From positions 143,300,171 to 143,364,170 of the forward strand of contig OX375872.1 of NCBI GenBank assembly GCA_947359465.1: 64,000 nt of DNA, read 5' to 3'. Below, one piece after another: positions 10,857 through 22,135 of this stretch. Within the stretch, counting starts at the first letter, position 1; each line of letters opens with the position of its first letter. This stretch comes from Metellina segmentata. Taxonomy: Eukaryota; Arthropoda; Arachnida; Araneae; Tetragnathidae. The position numbers were made by a program, and so were the translations under genes. The notes beneath the pieces are model-generated. The model did not search any database. It was not told the DNA's origin and saw only the letters and a program-made list of their open reading frames with translations.

Positions 10857-10950
10857 TTTTAAAGAAATTCAGGATCTGAAATTTGAGAATCCAAGATACA
10901 AGGGATAGGTGAATGTGATTATTTTGACGTCAAAATGATTGCTGCTAGTT
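10850..10950. repeat. Direct repeat, right copy (pairs with 9645-9740)
   Basis: See the left copy; similarity is clear over roughly 80 bp but diverged. Confidence 0.45.
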
Positions 10951-11079
10951 CGTAATTTGACTGTTAACCAAATAGTTGTAATATATATTTCTTTCGCAGT
11001 TGAGTTGAATGGCAATTATTCCTAAACAATGTAGAAAACTGTAGAAAATGTGTGCAGCAGACCTTGTCTCCTTAATGCA

Positions 11080-11560
11080 ATATTTAATGCTATTTAGCAC
11101 AGGATGGAAATAGGAGTTCACCCATTTTGACTAAATTTAATTGAAAGTATTCCTCTGAAATATTCTAATCAAATGCTTAATGGTTAGTAGCTTCATTAAC
11201 AAAGCTGTAAAGTTTCCAGAAATACTGTAAATGTTACAATTGGGTTCTAGATCTCCATCAATTCGACTGTTCTGTTTTCATTTAATTGCAGAATGTTTAT
11301 ACAATAGACTTAGTTTTCATATTCTAATATTTAATATTTTAACTTGTAAGTAGTGAAGGATAGAAATGAGAACTCAACCATTTTGACTAAATTTAACTGA
11401 AAATATTCTTTAAACTATTCTAGACAAGTGCTGAAGGTTTAGGAGCTTTAATAGCAAATTTGTAAAACCAATGTTTTGGTTATTGCAGTTCGGATCTAGA
11501 TTTCCATCATTTATGCTGCTCAGTATGTTTTTCTTTAACATTAAAATTTGATCTTTTCCA
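11080..11560. repeat. ~240-bp direct repeat, two copies
   Basis: Copies at about 11080-11310 and 11320-11560 share CCATTTTGACTAAATTTAA, GAAAGTATTCCT/GAAAATATTCTT, GGTTCTAGATCTCCATCA and a CTGTTCTGTTTTC-like end. No coding signal; the 63-codon minus frame here is the repeat itself. Confidence 0.65.
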
Positions 11561-11789
11561 ACAGGATAAGAGAAACAATTGGGTTTAATAATATCAAACA
11601 CATCTACTACAAATATTCACAAGCGAATTTAAAGCAGTTCATACGCCGAATCAAAAGGGTGGATTTGGAGTCGAGACATTTTGCAGATTTATATGGATTT
11701 CGAATAAGTGGAGTAAATTAGTTGCAATATATTTCTGAAATGACCCATTTAATCGTACTGAAGCTCTTTTGCATTGGATAGTGTTTAAC

Positions 11790-12850
11790 TGCTCATTCGA
11801 GAGCATTACAAGCCGCAGAGTATGGGAAAACGCATAAATCTATATAAAGTCTACCAAAATCTGACTGGATTATCTTTAATGTTAATAGTTGTATCGATTT
11901 GTAAATGTAAAAGGTGTGATGCATTTCATCTTTAGTTATTTGTAGATAATAATTCATTCTTGGAGTGTATTTTACCTTTATCAAAGAATACGTAAACCTC
12001 TATAGTCTACCAAATTAGGACTTCAGTTTTGTTAGTGATAAATTTCAACTTTGCGACTGTGGTATTATTAGTGTTCATAACTGTATATATTTGAAGTAGT
12101 AAAAGGTCAAACAAACATTTAAACTTTAGATGTGATACATTTCCACTTCTGTTATTCCAAGGCAATTAACCATTCTTTGAGGATATTTTAACTTTATCGT
12201 TGAACACATAAATCTCTGTAAAGTGAACCAAAGCAGAACTAGAGTATTGTTAGCGTTCATAATTGTGAAGATTTGTAATCGTAAAAGAAGTGATGTATTT
12301 CAACTTGATTTATTCCAAGTTAATTATCCAATATTTGAAGATGTCCTACATTTTTTAGTAGAACACATATAACCCTGTAAAATCTGAAAAACTGGGACTT
12401 CAGTATTGTTAGTGTTCATAATTGTGTAAATAAGTAACTGTGCAATCGTAAAAGGTGTGATACATTTCATCTTAAGTTATTCCAAGGTAGTTATCCACTA
12501 TTGGAGTGCATTTGACCTTTATCTTAGACCGTAATCTTTATAATCTCTATACAGTATACCAAAATAGGACCGGCGTATTGTTAGTTTACATAATTATGTT
12601 GATCTATAACCATAAGAGGTGTGATGGATTTTAAATTTAGTTATTCCAAGGCACATAGTTATACATTCTTGGAGTGTACTTTGCGTTTATCATAGAATAC
12701 GTAAATCCATAGTCTACGAAACTGGATTTGGAGTAGTGTTAGTGTTTATAATTGTGTAGATTTATAGTCACAAAAGGTGTGATGCATTTCAGCTTAATTT
12801 ATTCCAAAATAACTATTCAATCTTTGATTGTTTTTTACCTTTGAGACAAG
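11790..12850. repeat. ~160-bp tandem array
   Basis: Six to seven units, each with TTATTCCAAGGTAATTATCC, a TTGGAGTGTATTTTACC-like stretch, GTAAATCTATATAGTCTACC and GTTAGTGTTCATAATTGTG, then CGTAAAAGGTGTGATGCAT. TTATTCCAAG recurs near 12150, 12310, 12477, 12640 and 12797, giving the period. Confidence 0.8.
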
Positions 12851-13129
12851 GCTTTGTGTTCTAAATATATTAATCAAAGATGGTTTTATTATAAGGTAAC
12901 TTATTTTCCAATTATCTTAACTCTATCTTGAAAGGGGAACACGCATGTAATAATCTTATTCTTTCTTGTATTGGGATGAGAAATTCAGACTAATTTTAGA
13001 ATCCTGAAGACATGATAATTTCTTATAGGACGAGTGACTTGTACTTGTTCAAGAAGGAGGCGAGAACATAGGAATAAGAAACAACATACTTTATATCTTA
13101 AGCAGTAGGCTTTGTCTTCATTATTAACT
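12851..13129. other. AT-rich DNA, nothing recognised
   Basis: No gene or repeat termini supported. Confidence 0.4.
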
Positions 13130-13650
13130 AATAACAAATATAATTACTTTAATTATGTGAGTAGTAAAATTTCATTTCACATTATTACTATTATGAAAGA
13201 AACTAATACTTAACATAGCTAAAATTTTGAATTAACAATGTTAATAACAATTATACAGTAATACCCAACTTACGCGGACTCGAAGTCACGGGGTTCTTGA
13301 TTTTTTCGTTTGGCAACACTACCGACCACTGTTTTCAATTTTTCTCTTCCTGTGATACGCATTGAACGCGTTGCGCGCGAAATCTACGAGCACGATTACG
13401 ATTCTACGAACGATGGAAGCTGTAATACGACTTACGCGAATTCGATTTGATACCTATCGCGTAACGTCGGGGTATTATTGTAATTAATTGTTAATAACAG
13501 TTACAATTTAATAACAATTATAATTATGTGAGCAGTCAAATTTCATTTCAGTATTACGTTTGTGAAAAAAATGAATGCCAAATCTAATTAAAATCTTGAA
13601 TTAACGATTTTAATAACAGTAATATTATCTTTATAACACTTATAGAATTC
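13130..13650. repeat. Duplicated ~130-bp unit split by a MITE
   Basis: AATTATGTGAGTAGTAAAATT, TTTCATTTCACATTATTAC and TTTTGAATTAACAATGTTAA occur at 13150-13255 and, with changes, at 13515-13630. The pogo-like MITE lies between them, at the end of the first unit. Confidence 0.65.
13256..13480. mobile_element. pogo/Tigger-like MITE, 225 bp
   Basis: Bounded by TA at 13254-13255 and 13481-13482. The left end CAGTAATACCCAACTTACGC is inverted at the right end as GCGTAACGTCGGGGTATTATTG. Both arms include a TTACGCG block. It is GC-richer than its surroundings. No coding capacity. The TA target and CAG start suit pogo-type elements; the assignment is by motif only. Confidence 0.72.
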
Positions 13651-13739
13651 CATTCGTTATTGCCTGTGTTCAATACATCATGTTCTATCTAACTACTAAT
13701 TAAAATTGTTAATCATTTAAAAATACTTTAGCTATTCAA

Positions 13740-14911
13740 AGCAAGTAACATCAACCATGCACTTGAATCAGCCATTACACTTATATCTAAAGCTTTATAT
13801 GTTCCATAATGTACTAGAAGTTCAAAAATGTAGAATAATAGAAATGTTGCTATGTCCTCAAAATATTACTTTTAGAAATCCCGCTAGAATTAAAACTATT
13901 CACCTTGAAAGAGTTACTTTACGACAGTTATAATACTTGACTCTTTACTCTTACACTCTATTACAATTATACTGCATATATGACACTTTACTCTTACATA
14001 CTTTACTTCAACTATACTACTTTACAATTTAACATTTAGTTTATTCTTAAATACACTTAAATCATCATATTTCATTTAGTTAAAAAACTTCTCATAATCT
14101 ACTAGAAATTCAAACACGTAGAGCAGTTTTATTTGTCCGAGTTAAATCTCAAAAGTAAAACAAAATGTCTCCAATACTCTCTAAAAGTTCAAAATAAATA
14201 CAATTTTAATTATACAGTACATCTTCAAAGAATCATTAAGTACTTACTTTACTACAATTATACAATTTCACTACTTTACAGTTACTTTACTTACATACTT
14301 ACAGTTACTTTACTTACATACTTACAGTTACTTTACTTACATACTTACAGTTACTTTACCTATATACTTACAGTTACTTTACTTACATACTTTACAACAA
14401 TTTCACAATTTCACTACTTTACAGTTACTTTACTTATATACGAGTACTTTATTACAGTTATACTAGTTAAGTTCTTGACACTTACTTTCCTTACTCTTGG
14501 ATCAGACAATTCACAAAGTTTAAAAACTTCCCATGTTGCATAATCTACTAGAAACTTAAACACATGGAACATTTTTATTTGTCCGAGTTAAATATCAAAA
14601 CTAATAGAAAATGTCCTAATGATCTCAAAAATTACTTCCAAAAATCCCGCCTGAATTACAAGTTTCGCCTATGAAGAATTAATTTACTACAATTATAATG
14701 CTTTGCTATTTATCAATTACTTTAATGCATTTATATTACTTTACTGCAATTATATTACTTTAATTCTCCATAGTTGCTTTACTACAATTATACGCTACTC
14801 GGCACAGTACTTTACTTACATACTTTACTATAATTATACTTGACACTTACTTTATTTGCATACTTCACTACAATTATTCTACTACTAGACACTTACTTTA
14901 CTTACATACAC
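13740..14911. repeat. ~300-450 bp satellite-like array, left block
   Basis: Units carry CACTTGAATCAGCCATT, TCTACTAGAAATTCAAACAC with GTAGAGCA, TTTGTCCGAGTTAAATCTC, AAATGTCCCAATGCTCTC, AAATCCCGCTTGAATTAAA and end in runs of TACTTTACTTACATACTTACA. The terminal TTACATAC runs are themselves expanded near 14270-14400, producing an artefactual 136-codon frame. The array continues at 16315 beyond the inserted element X. Confidence 0.8.
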
Positions 14912-16314
14912 CCATGTGCAGAAATATATTCAGTGTTCTGCAACACAACTCCAATGAATTGCAATTGTTCTGTAGGCATTTTGTCCGAATTTTGATGTGG
15001 CTGTTATCCAAGAGGCTAGGAATTCACATGGGAAATCGTTTTTAAGATAGAGATATTTATTAGTTTTTGTTTCTCCCTTGAACCAATGTTTTCTACCTTT
15101 TCGAAACTGTCACGGGCAACTGCATGCTGGCCACGTAGTGTCTAGTTTATAGTAAAACCCATCAAAATTAATAAACTTACTTTATTAAAAACCAAGACAT
15201 ATTTTCAGAGTTTGCAATTCTGTTGATAACTTTTGAAGTTAAATATTTTGTCATTGATATAGAAGATGTATTATTTATAAAAGGTTTTTGGTAATTTGGT
15301 CGGTGTAGGTAGGTTGTTCCGTAGCTAGAAGAGAAAAAAAGATTTGGCAAGGAGCGCGCTTTGCACTGCAGAACGTCATAATATATGATTGTAAAAAAGT
15401 CGGCCAAAAGTTTGATAAAATTAAGGAAAATTGTTCTGCAAAGATTTTATTTATTCTGTGACGTACGTAGCAGTTGGGTACAGCTACACTCTACGTTTAT
15501 GACTGATGGCAACGGCTTGGTGATTTTTTTTTGGCGCACTTCTAAAGTCGCCAAGGAAAGAATTATTTCTTAACTCTTTTCCTGTCACAATTTTTTTTTC
15601 TTTTTACAACACACTTTTTAAGCACATTTCAGAACGTTTTAAAAAGTATATTTAAAAAAAAATTTCACAAAAAGTAGTAAGCGTAATCACATATCAAAAC
15701 ACATTTGTGAACCAGCAGAGAAACTAAGCTACGAATGGTAAGAATACCCTGAAACTTATCAATTACACTAAATACAGTGAGCATGTTGAAAAAGAAAAAG
15801 ATTTACAAAAGAAAAAAAGCAAGAAATAATACCTGATAACGTCAGAATTCTCTCGTAAAAAAATAATGAAAACGAAAATGGTCAAAAAAACAAAACTCTT
15901 AATCCTGTCGTGAAAACTATTACAACAAAATAAAAATTCCACAACTGTCAAAATACAAATAAATAGACCAATGGTATCACAGAAAACGATTTAAAAGGAC
16001 CAATGCAATAAAAGGATATTTTAAAAACAAAATAACCAATGGGAGGAAAGAAAAAATTTCAAACGAATCAATGAAATCAAACGATTTTAACGGATTTTGG
16101 AAGAACTTTCTAGAATATTCAAAATGAAAATTGAAAGTTTCCGTTTGCCGAGGTTGCCGTGAAAACCACAACAACAGCAACGAAAGATGGGTTGCCTTAA
16201 TTTATCGTAACTCGCTACTAGAAGTGCGCCAAAAAAAATCGCCAAGCCGTTGCCATCACTCATAAACGTAGAGTGTAGCTGTACCAGCAGTTGTAAGCAC
16301 TTTCTGCTCCCGGG
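14912..16314. mobile_element. Element X copy 1 (TIR element, interrupted)
   Basis: Begins CCATGTGCAGAAATATATTC and ends CACTTTCTGCTCCCGGG, imperfect inverted termini with CAGAAA in common. A 9-nt duplication TACATACAC (14903-14911) / TACATGCAC (16315-16323) flanks it. A second copy lies at 18118-18604. The two share TTCTGCAACACAACTCCAA, TTTTGTCATTGATATAGAA, TTGTTCCGTAGCTAGAA and AAATTAAGGAAAA. This copy is inserted in the satellite-like array and carries the 809-bp element at 15477. No transposase. Confidence 0.7.
15477..16285. mobile_element. 809-bp TIR element with perfect 8-bp TSD
   Basis: Terminal inverted repeats of about 66 bp start GGTACAGCTACACTCTACG and are almost identical on both arms, including TGATGGCAACGGCTTGG and GGCGCACTTCTA. 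The flanks are AGCAGTTG at 15469-15476 and again at 16286-16293. The related empty site is in element X copy 2 near 18575 (GTCGCAGTTTTAAGCAC). The interior is A/T-rich and non-coding. Eight-base TSDs occur in hAT and Merlin-type elements; the GG start does not match the usual hAT CAG, so I leave the family open. Confidence 0.88.
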
Positions 16315-17520
16315 TACATGCACTTGGATCAGCCGTTTCACCTAGTTCAAAAACTTCAGTTTCATAATTTACTAGAAACTCAAACATTTAGTCCTAAAAA
16401 ATGCACTCCAAACGCTCTCCAAAAATTACTTCAAAATCCAGTGTGTGTATTAAAAACATTTGTATTAAAAAAATTACTTGATATTTTACAACATGTATCG
16501 AACTTTACTAATGGGAGCATAACGACAATTATATCTACTTTACTTTTATACACATGAATCAGCCATTTCATTTAGTTCTAAAGCTTACTATGTCCTATGA
16601 TCTACATGCTCATACTAGCAGAGTAATAAAAAGTGTCCGAAAGTTTCTCCAAAATGTACTTCAAAAATCCAGAAGTAAGTCCAAAAAAACATTAAAACGA
16701 TTGACAATGAAAGAATTGCTTGACTACAATCAGCAACTTTACTACAATTAAACCAACATTACTACAGTTAAATCAACATTACTACTATTACGAACTTACT
16801 TTAGTAACATACACTTATACCAGAATTTCATTTAGTTCAAAAGCTGCTTCATGTTTCATCATCCACTAGATGTTAAAACTCGTAGATCATATTTATTTGT
16901 CCAAGTCGAGTTAAATCTCAAAAATAAGAGAAAATGTCCCAATGCACTCCAAAAATTACTTCAAAATATTCGGCTTGAATTAAAACGTTTCACCTGGATA
17001 TAATTACCTTACTACAATTATACTATTGTGAACACTTTACTATAATTACACTACTTGGCACTTCATATTATACTAGAAGCTCACACACGTAGAGTAATGA
17101 AGTGTCCCAAATGCTCTCAAAAAATTACTCCAGAAATCCAGCTTGTATTAAAATGATTCGCATTGAAAGAACCGCTTGACACTTTACTGTAATTATTCAA
17201 ATTTACTACAATTTTGAACAACTTTACTACTTTACTTACATATACCTGAATAGGCCATTTCATTTAGTTCAAAAGCTTCCACCGTCACTTGATCTACTGA
17301 AAGCTCAAACACGTAGAGCATTTTTGTTTGTCCGAGTCGAGTTAAATCTCAAAAGTAATAGAAAATGTCCCAATGCTCTCCAAAAATTACTTCAAAAAAT
17401 CCCGCTTGAATTAAAACGATTCGCTTTGAAAGAATTTCCAACAGAAAAATGGCAGTACAGTAATAAAACACAGGCCAAAAAGGGGGAAATGCTTGATTGG
17501 AAACTCGAGGGAGCATGAAA
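16315..17520. repeat. ~300-bp satellite-like array, right block
   Basis: Same unit as 13740-14911, with four to five more copies (starts near 16321, 16553, 16800, 17090 and 17240). GTAGAGCA, TTGTCCGAGTCGAGTTAAA and TGTCCCAATGCTCTCCAAA are the best-conserved blocks. Short frames across it are repeat translations. Confidence 0.78.
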
Positions 17521-17524
17521 TAAT

Positions 17525-18029
17525 ACATTTAGACTAGCCAGTTCTCTGAGCTTACAGGGAAAAAAGGAAGACAAATTTATATTCTTGAACCTATGCCAGA
17601 TGGTTTTGTATTTCTAGTCTTTGGGCACTCTAAAGGAACTACAAAATAATTGCTGTCGTTTTCTTTGCTTTTCTTTCTACTACCGTAGCATATTATAAAC
17701 CCGGCTAATAAGAGGTAGTAAATAGGGTTATTTGGAATACTCTTGAGTCCGGTGATTCGACTTTGGAACTTATGCTGCGACTCTCATTTTATGATTACAG
17801 TCAATGTCTTTTTCCTTATATCTGTGGTGGGAAGGGAAGATATTTGACTGAAGGAATTTAAGTAACTGGATCCATGGGTTTCTTTGTGCTGTAACTTTAA
17901 GTTCTGACTTATTAAAATACGAATTCTTTGACGTGGAAGGATAAATCAGTGGTAATTGAAAATTGCTTAATGCGTTTCGGGGAAGTTTGAGTTTTGAATG
18001 CTTGACTTTTTCTGTGAACGAATTGCCTA
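17525..18029. other. Unassigned sequence; weak LINE-like similarity
   Basis: A minus-strand frame covers part of this stretch and runs on into the MITE, so it is not called as a gene. The segment CTGTGAACGAATTGCCTATTAA near 18010 resembles, in reverse, GCTTAATAGGCAATTCGTTCC at 44768, just past the LINE relic. It may therefore be a LINE 3' remnant on the minus strand; this is weak. Confidence 0.3.
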
Positions 18030-18033
18030 TTAA

Positions 18034-18715
18034 TCCTTCCAAGTGATTTGGACGAAGAATATCATCCATCAAGACATGAGTAATTTTACTAATGACGAGA
18101 TATCTCGTCATCAAGATCCCAGGTGCAAAATTATATTCAGTGTTCTGCAACACAACTCCAAGCAATTGCAATTGTTCCTCAGGCATTATGTCCGAATTTT
18201 GAAAACTGCAGTAAAATCAAAAGCAGATGTAAAACACAATTATGAGCTAAATATGTATTACATATTTGAAATAAAGCACATCAAACTTAATTAACTTACT
18301 TTAAAACAAAGGCGTACTTTCAGAATTTTTAATTCTGTCGAAGTTAAATATTTTGTCATTGACATAGAATATGTGTTGTTTATAAAGTATTTTTGGTAAT
18401 TTGGGCGGTGTAAGGAAGTTGTTCCGTAGCTAGAAAAGAAAAAAAGGTGTGGCAAAGAGTGCACTTCGCACTGCACAACATCTTAACTTATTATTAAAAA
18501 AACATTCGTCCAAAATTTTGATAAAATTAAGGAAAAATTGTTTTGTTAACACTTTGTTTGTTCTGTGACGTATGTCGCAGTTTTAAGCACTTTCTGCTCC
18601 CAGGATTAAGATATTGCCTATATTGTGATAATGACAAATGAAGATCTGGTCAGTTTTATTCCAATGACGACATATATCATCCATCAGGATCTCGATGAAA
18701 CAAACACAATGAGGG
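18034..18715. mobile_element. TTAA MITE interrupted by element X copy 2
   Basis: TTAA at 18030-18033, then TCCTTCCAAGTGATTTGGAC, the repeat GACGAGATATCTCGTCATCA, a 487-bp insertion, then GAAGATCTGGTCAGTTTTAT and a right end AACACAATGAGGGTAAA. Removing the insertion and one TSD leaves about 187 bp, close to the family length. Confidence 0.7.
18118..18604. mobile_element. Element X copy 2 (uninterrupted, 487 bp)
   Basis: Starts CCCAGGTGCAAAATTATATT and ends AAGCACTTTCTGCTCCCAGG. The flanks ATCAAGAT (18110-18117) and ATTAAGAT (18605-18612) look like an 8-bp TSD with one change. It provides the empty site for the 809-bp insertion in copy 1. No coding potential. Confidence 0.72.
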
Positions 18716-18789
18716 TAAAGCTTTGGTTGTGGTAAGGGAAAGGGTGGATAATATTTCTGAAAACGTAATGTATAGCAAAAAGGGATGAT

Positions 18790-19900
18790 AATTCCCTCAA
18801 TTTAATTACAAATAAATTTTTACCTGAATGTCTCATTTACTATGTGTTCATGTGAATAAGAAGGAAACTATACCTTACTTACATTTCAAGTTTAATCCTT
18901 TTCAACATTTAACTTTTCAATTTCGTTCATCAAGTTTACCTAACTATTATTATCGCATCACTCTTAAAACCAATTCCTTACTCTCGCCGAAAAATAAAAA
19001 TAACACCAAGGAATCCAATTCGGATTTTTACTAAATTAAAAATTAAAAATAATCTTCCCTCTCAACTTGGTTACAAATATATTTTGACCTGATAGTTTTA
19101 TTTATCATGTGTTCAGATATCGTCAAGATGGCCAAAGAAAAAGTACCTTGCATACATTTCAAGTTGAATTCTTTTTAACAATTAACTCTCTCGATTTCAT
19201 TCATCAAGTTTACTTACCTATCACAATCTCATGGCCCCTGTAAAAACAATTTTTTATTCTTCCCTGAAGAATAAAAATAACACCAATGAGAACCGGTAGG
19301 GATTATAACTTAATCAAAAACAAAAATAAAGTAATCACGTCAACTTATTTATAAATATATTTTGACCTGAGTGTTTCATTTATAATGCGTTCATATATCA
19401 TCAAGATTAATAAAGAAAAGTATACCTTACTTAAATTTGATATTTAATATTTTTCAACATTGAAATCTCAATTTTCTTCAAGTTGATGTACCTGTTCGCA
19501 ACGCCCCAAAAAAATTATTTTTACTCTTTCCCGAGGAATAAAAATAACACCAATCAGATCCTTTGACGATTTTAACTCAAGTGAAAAGAAAAATAAAGTA
19601 TTCCCTCAACTTTGTTATAAATATATTTTGACCCTTGTGTTTAAATTACCATGTATTTATGTGTAGAGAAGATGAGAAAAGAAAGCACCTTACTTACATT
19701 TCATTTTTAATTCTTTTTAACGTTTAACTCTCAATTTGGTTCATCAAGTTTACATAACCATTACATGTAACGTATGCATCGCCCCAAAACCTATTTTTTA
19801 CTCTCCTGTGAAGAATAAAAATAACACCAAAGAGATTCGGTGGGGATTTTAACTCAATTAAAAGAGAAATTAAAGTATTCCTCAACTTTCGTTGGAGGAA
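18790..19900. repeat. ~270-bp tandem array, four units
   Basis: TTACAAATATATTTTGACCTG recurs near 18805, 19071, 19347 and 19614. Each unit also has ACCTTACTTACATTTCA, AACTCTCAATTTCGTTCATC, a TTTTTACTCT motif and GAATAAAAATAACACCAA. The 68-codon frame at 18828 is repeat sequence. Confidence 0.82.
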
Positions 19901-20044
19901 ATTGAGACTGAAGCCAAAAGCCTAACGATAAAAAGCTAACAGAACGACTCCGTCTATCCCTTTGACTAGAAGGAATTCTTCCTAGTCTAGACCTCATTTA
20001 ACGATTCGATGAATAAATGTATAGGATGGAAAACCTTCTCCGAT

Positions 20045-20215
20045 CTCTGATCCAAAGTTTGTTTCCAGGATGGAGCCTTCAGGGTGGTTCTACAAATAAA
20101 ACTTGATTAGGCAATTATAAATTCGGTATCTATACTCAGCTTCTCTAAGAACTCTGATATTTTGATTGCAAAGAAAACTTATCCTAGATTGAGAGAACGA
20201 AACGAAACGATTTTT
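20045..20215. repeat. ~150-bp direct repeat flanking the 26-bp array, left
   Basis: AAAGTTTGTTTCC, AAATAAAACTTGATTAGG, AATTATAAATTCGGTAT, AGAACTCT and GAAACGAAACGA recur in order at 21125-21300. The pair brackets the minisatellite. Confidence 0.65.
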
Positions 20216-20249
20216 TATCTAACAGATAGAGATGCTAGCATTTAAGGAG

Positions 20250-21090
20250 GTAAATAATGATAGTAAATAGTGTGCGTAAATGATGACAGTACATAGTGTA
20301 CATAAATGATTAACAATAAACATGGTGCGTAAATGATGGCAATAAATGGTGTAAATTACAATGGCAGTAAGTAATGGTCGTAAATGAATACAGTAAATTG
20401 TGTGCGTAAATGATGACTACCAATAGTGTACGTAAATGATGACTACCAATAGGGTACGTAAATGATGACTTGAGAGAATGTGGGTAGATCCTAGAGTTCA
20501 TAAATGATGACAGCATGTAGTGTGTGTAAATGTTGACAGTACACAAGGTGCGTAAATGATAGTATTAAAGCGTGTTCGTGAACGACAGTAAAATGTGCTC
20601 GTAAATGGAGGCAGTGAATCGTGTGCATAAATTACGACTACCAATAGTGTACGAAAATGATGACTCTCGAGAATGTAAGCGTGTAGATGCTAGTGGACAT
20701 AAATGATGACTCGTGACAATATTTGTAGATGAAAATGTTCATAAATGATGAATCTCGAGAATGTGTATACATGAGAGTATGCATAAATAATGACTCTCGA
20801 GAGTGTGCATAAATGATGACAGTAAATAGGGTGATTAAATTATGGCATTAAAGTGTGTTCATGAATGACGACACAAAAAAATGTTCGTAAATGACGACCG
20901 TAAATTGTGTACTTAAACGATGACTGTCGATAGGGTACCGAAATGATGACAGTAAATAGTTTACATAAAAAATTATGATTGAAAAGAATAAACGCGAATG
21001 ATGACAGTAAAATGTTGCGTAAATAAAAAGACAGTATATAGAGTTCAAAATGATTGCAACTAAGTCATGTGCGTAAATGATAGTTTAATT
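20250..21090. repeat. ~26-bp minisatellite
   Basis: About 30 degenerate units built on GTACGTAAATGATGAC plus AGTAAATAGT, with variants such as TCTCGAGAATGT. Minus-strand frames of 78 and 66 codons (rich in His, Tyr, Ser) are translations of this array and are not genes. Confidence 0.88.
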
Positions 21091-21124
21091 ACTACAATGT
21101 AATAAATTAACTTTGGTGTGAGGC

Positions 21125-21300
21125 TGCGTAAAGTTTGTTTCCCTAATTTTTCAGTGATTGATTGGTGTAAATAAAACTGGATGGGGAATTATAAATTCCG
21201 TATTAATAGTCAGTTTCTTGAAGAACTCTATTTTTAATTGTTCTGAAAACAGAATCAAGATTGGGAAAAGTCCAGGCGCATGAAGGAAAGAAACGAAATG
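21125..21300. repeat. ~150-bp direct repeat flanking the 26-bp array, right
   Basis: Counterpart of 20045-20215. Order and spacing of the shared blocks are kept, so the array probably grew inside an ancestral duplication. Confidence 0.62.
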
Positions 21301-21483
21301 TTTGTTTTGATCGTTCGAAAATTTTCTTTATAATTCTTTCATTTGCACCTGTCAATTCGAGTCACCTGTTAATAATCGGTTGAAAATTCATATAGCTGCT
21401 TAAAATAGGTGTTTTCCCAGTAGGAAGAATACCTACTTGACAGTAATGCAATATTTTAATTTTAGTACTATTTCGTTAACATA

Positions 21484-21742
21484 TCGCACACCGGCAAGAA
21501 AAGTGACACAACTCAAAATTGCAGAATTTGAGAAACATAAACTTAGAGGATACTATAACACTTATATTGAAATAGTATAAGCTTCTTTTAAATTTTAGGT
21601 AAGTAGTTATGGCTGTAATTTCTATTATATTCGATATAATAGAGTAATATAACACGCTGGGGCACCTCATACATATTTTTCAATGACATGGCATCAAAAT
21701 TTTTATTTTTTGACTTGTGTCACTTTTCTTGCCGGGGTGCGA
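21484..21742. mobile_element. TA-flanked MITE, 259 bp
   Basis: Ends TCGCACACCGGCAAGAAAAG and, inverted, CTTTTCTTGCCGGGGTGCGA; the match continues through GTGACACAA. TA flanks both ends, and CA..TG extend the symmetry, so the true border could be two or three bases further out. The interior has no coding capacity and a small palindrome, TTATATTCGATATAATAGAG. Superfamily not assigned. Confidence 0.75.
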
Positions 21743-21775
21743 TATGCTCGAATGAGTTTCTATAGTTAGTAGTAT

Positions 21776-22131
21776 AGCCGAAAGTAACGGGGCCACGATT
21801 GGCCGGTTTTAAGAGAAACCGAATAGTAATCAAAGGATTGAGAGTTGGAAACTCAATCCAACCAAAGACAATCATATCTGTTCTTACGGGTGCAAGTTAC
21901 TTGTGCTTAGTGGTGCATGCTAAATCTATCGTGGCTTCAAATGTACTTGCTTTTACGAGTTGTGGAAGTTTGCAGAGTGGGATGCTAGCTCAGGTGTTGG
22001 AATCGTCATCTGACCGTAGCAAAAATTTAGAGGTGTCCTCGAATCTATCCCTAGAGCGTTCAATCCTTACAGGTGTCAATGACACATCGTGTTTATCCAG
22101 TGCGATGTCAATTCAACTACCAATTTTATAA
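21776..22131 (+). mobile_element. Old SINE-1, head type 2
   Basis: Diverged copy: head with AACTCAATCCAACCAAAGAC, then GGTGCAAGTTACTTG, core GTGGAAGTTTGCAGAGTGG and CTCAGGTGTTGG, then tail type 1 ending CAACTACC. A 110-codon plus frame runs through it by chance. It abuts the TTAA MITE at 22136. Confidence 0.65.
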
Positions 22132-22135
22132 ATAA

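Noticed and set aside
14133..14543. 136-codon plus frame rich in Tyr, Leu and Thr
   Set aside because: It is the TACTTTACTTACATACTTACA repeat in translation.
17770..18186. 138-codon minus frame, the longest in the window
   Set aside because: It crosses from unassigned DNA through the TTAA MITE end into element X, so it cannot be a natural coding unit.
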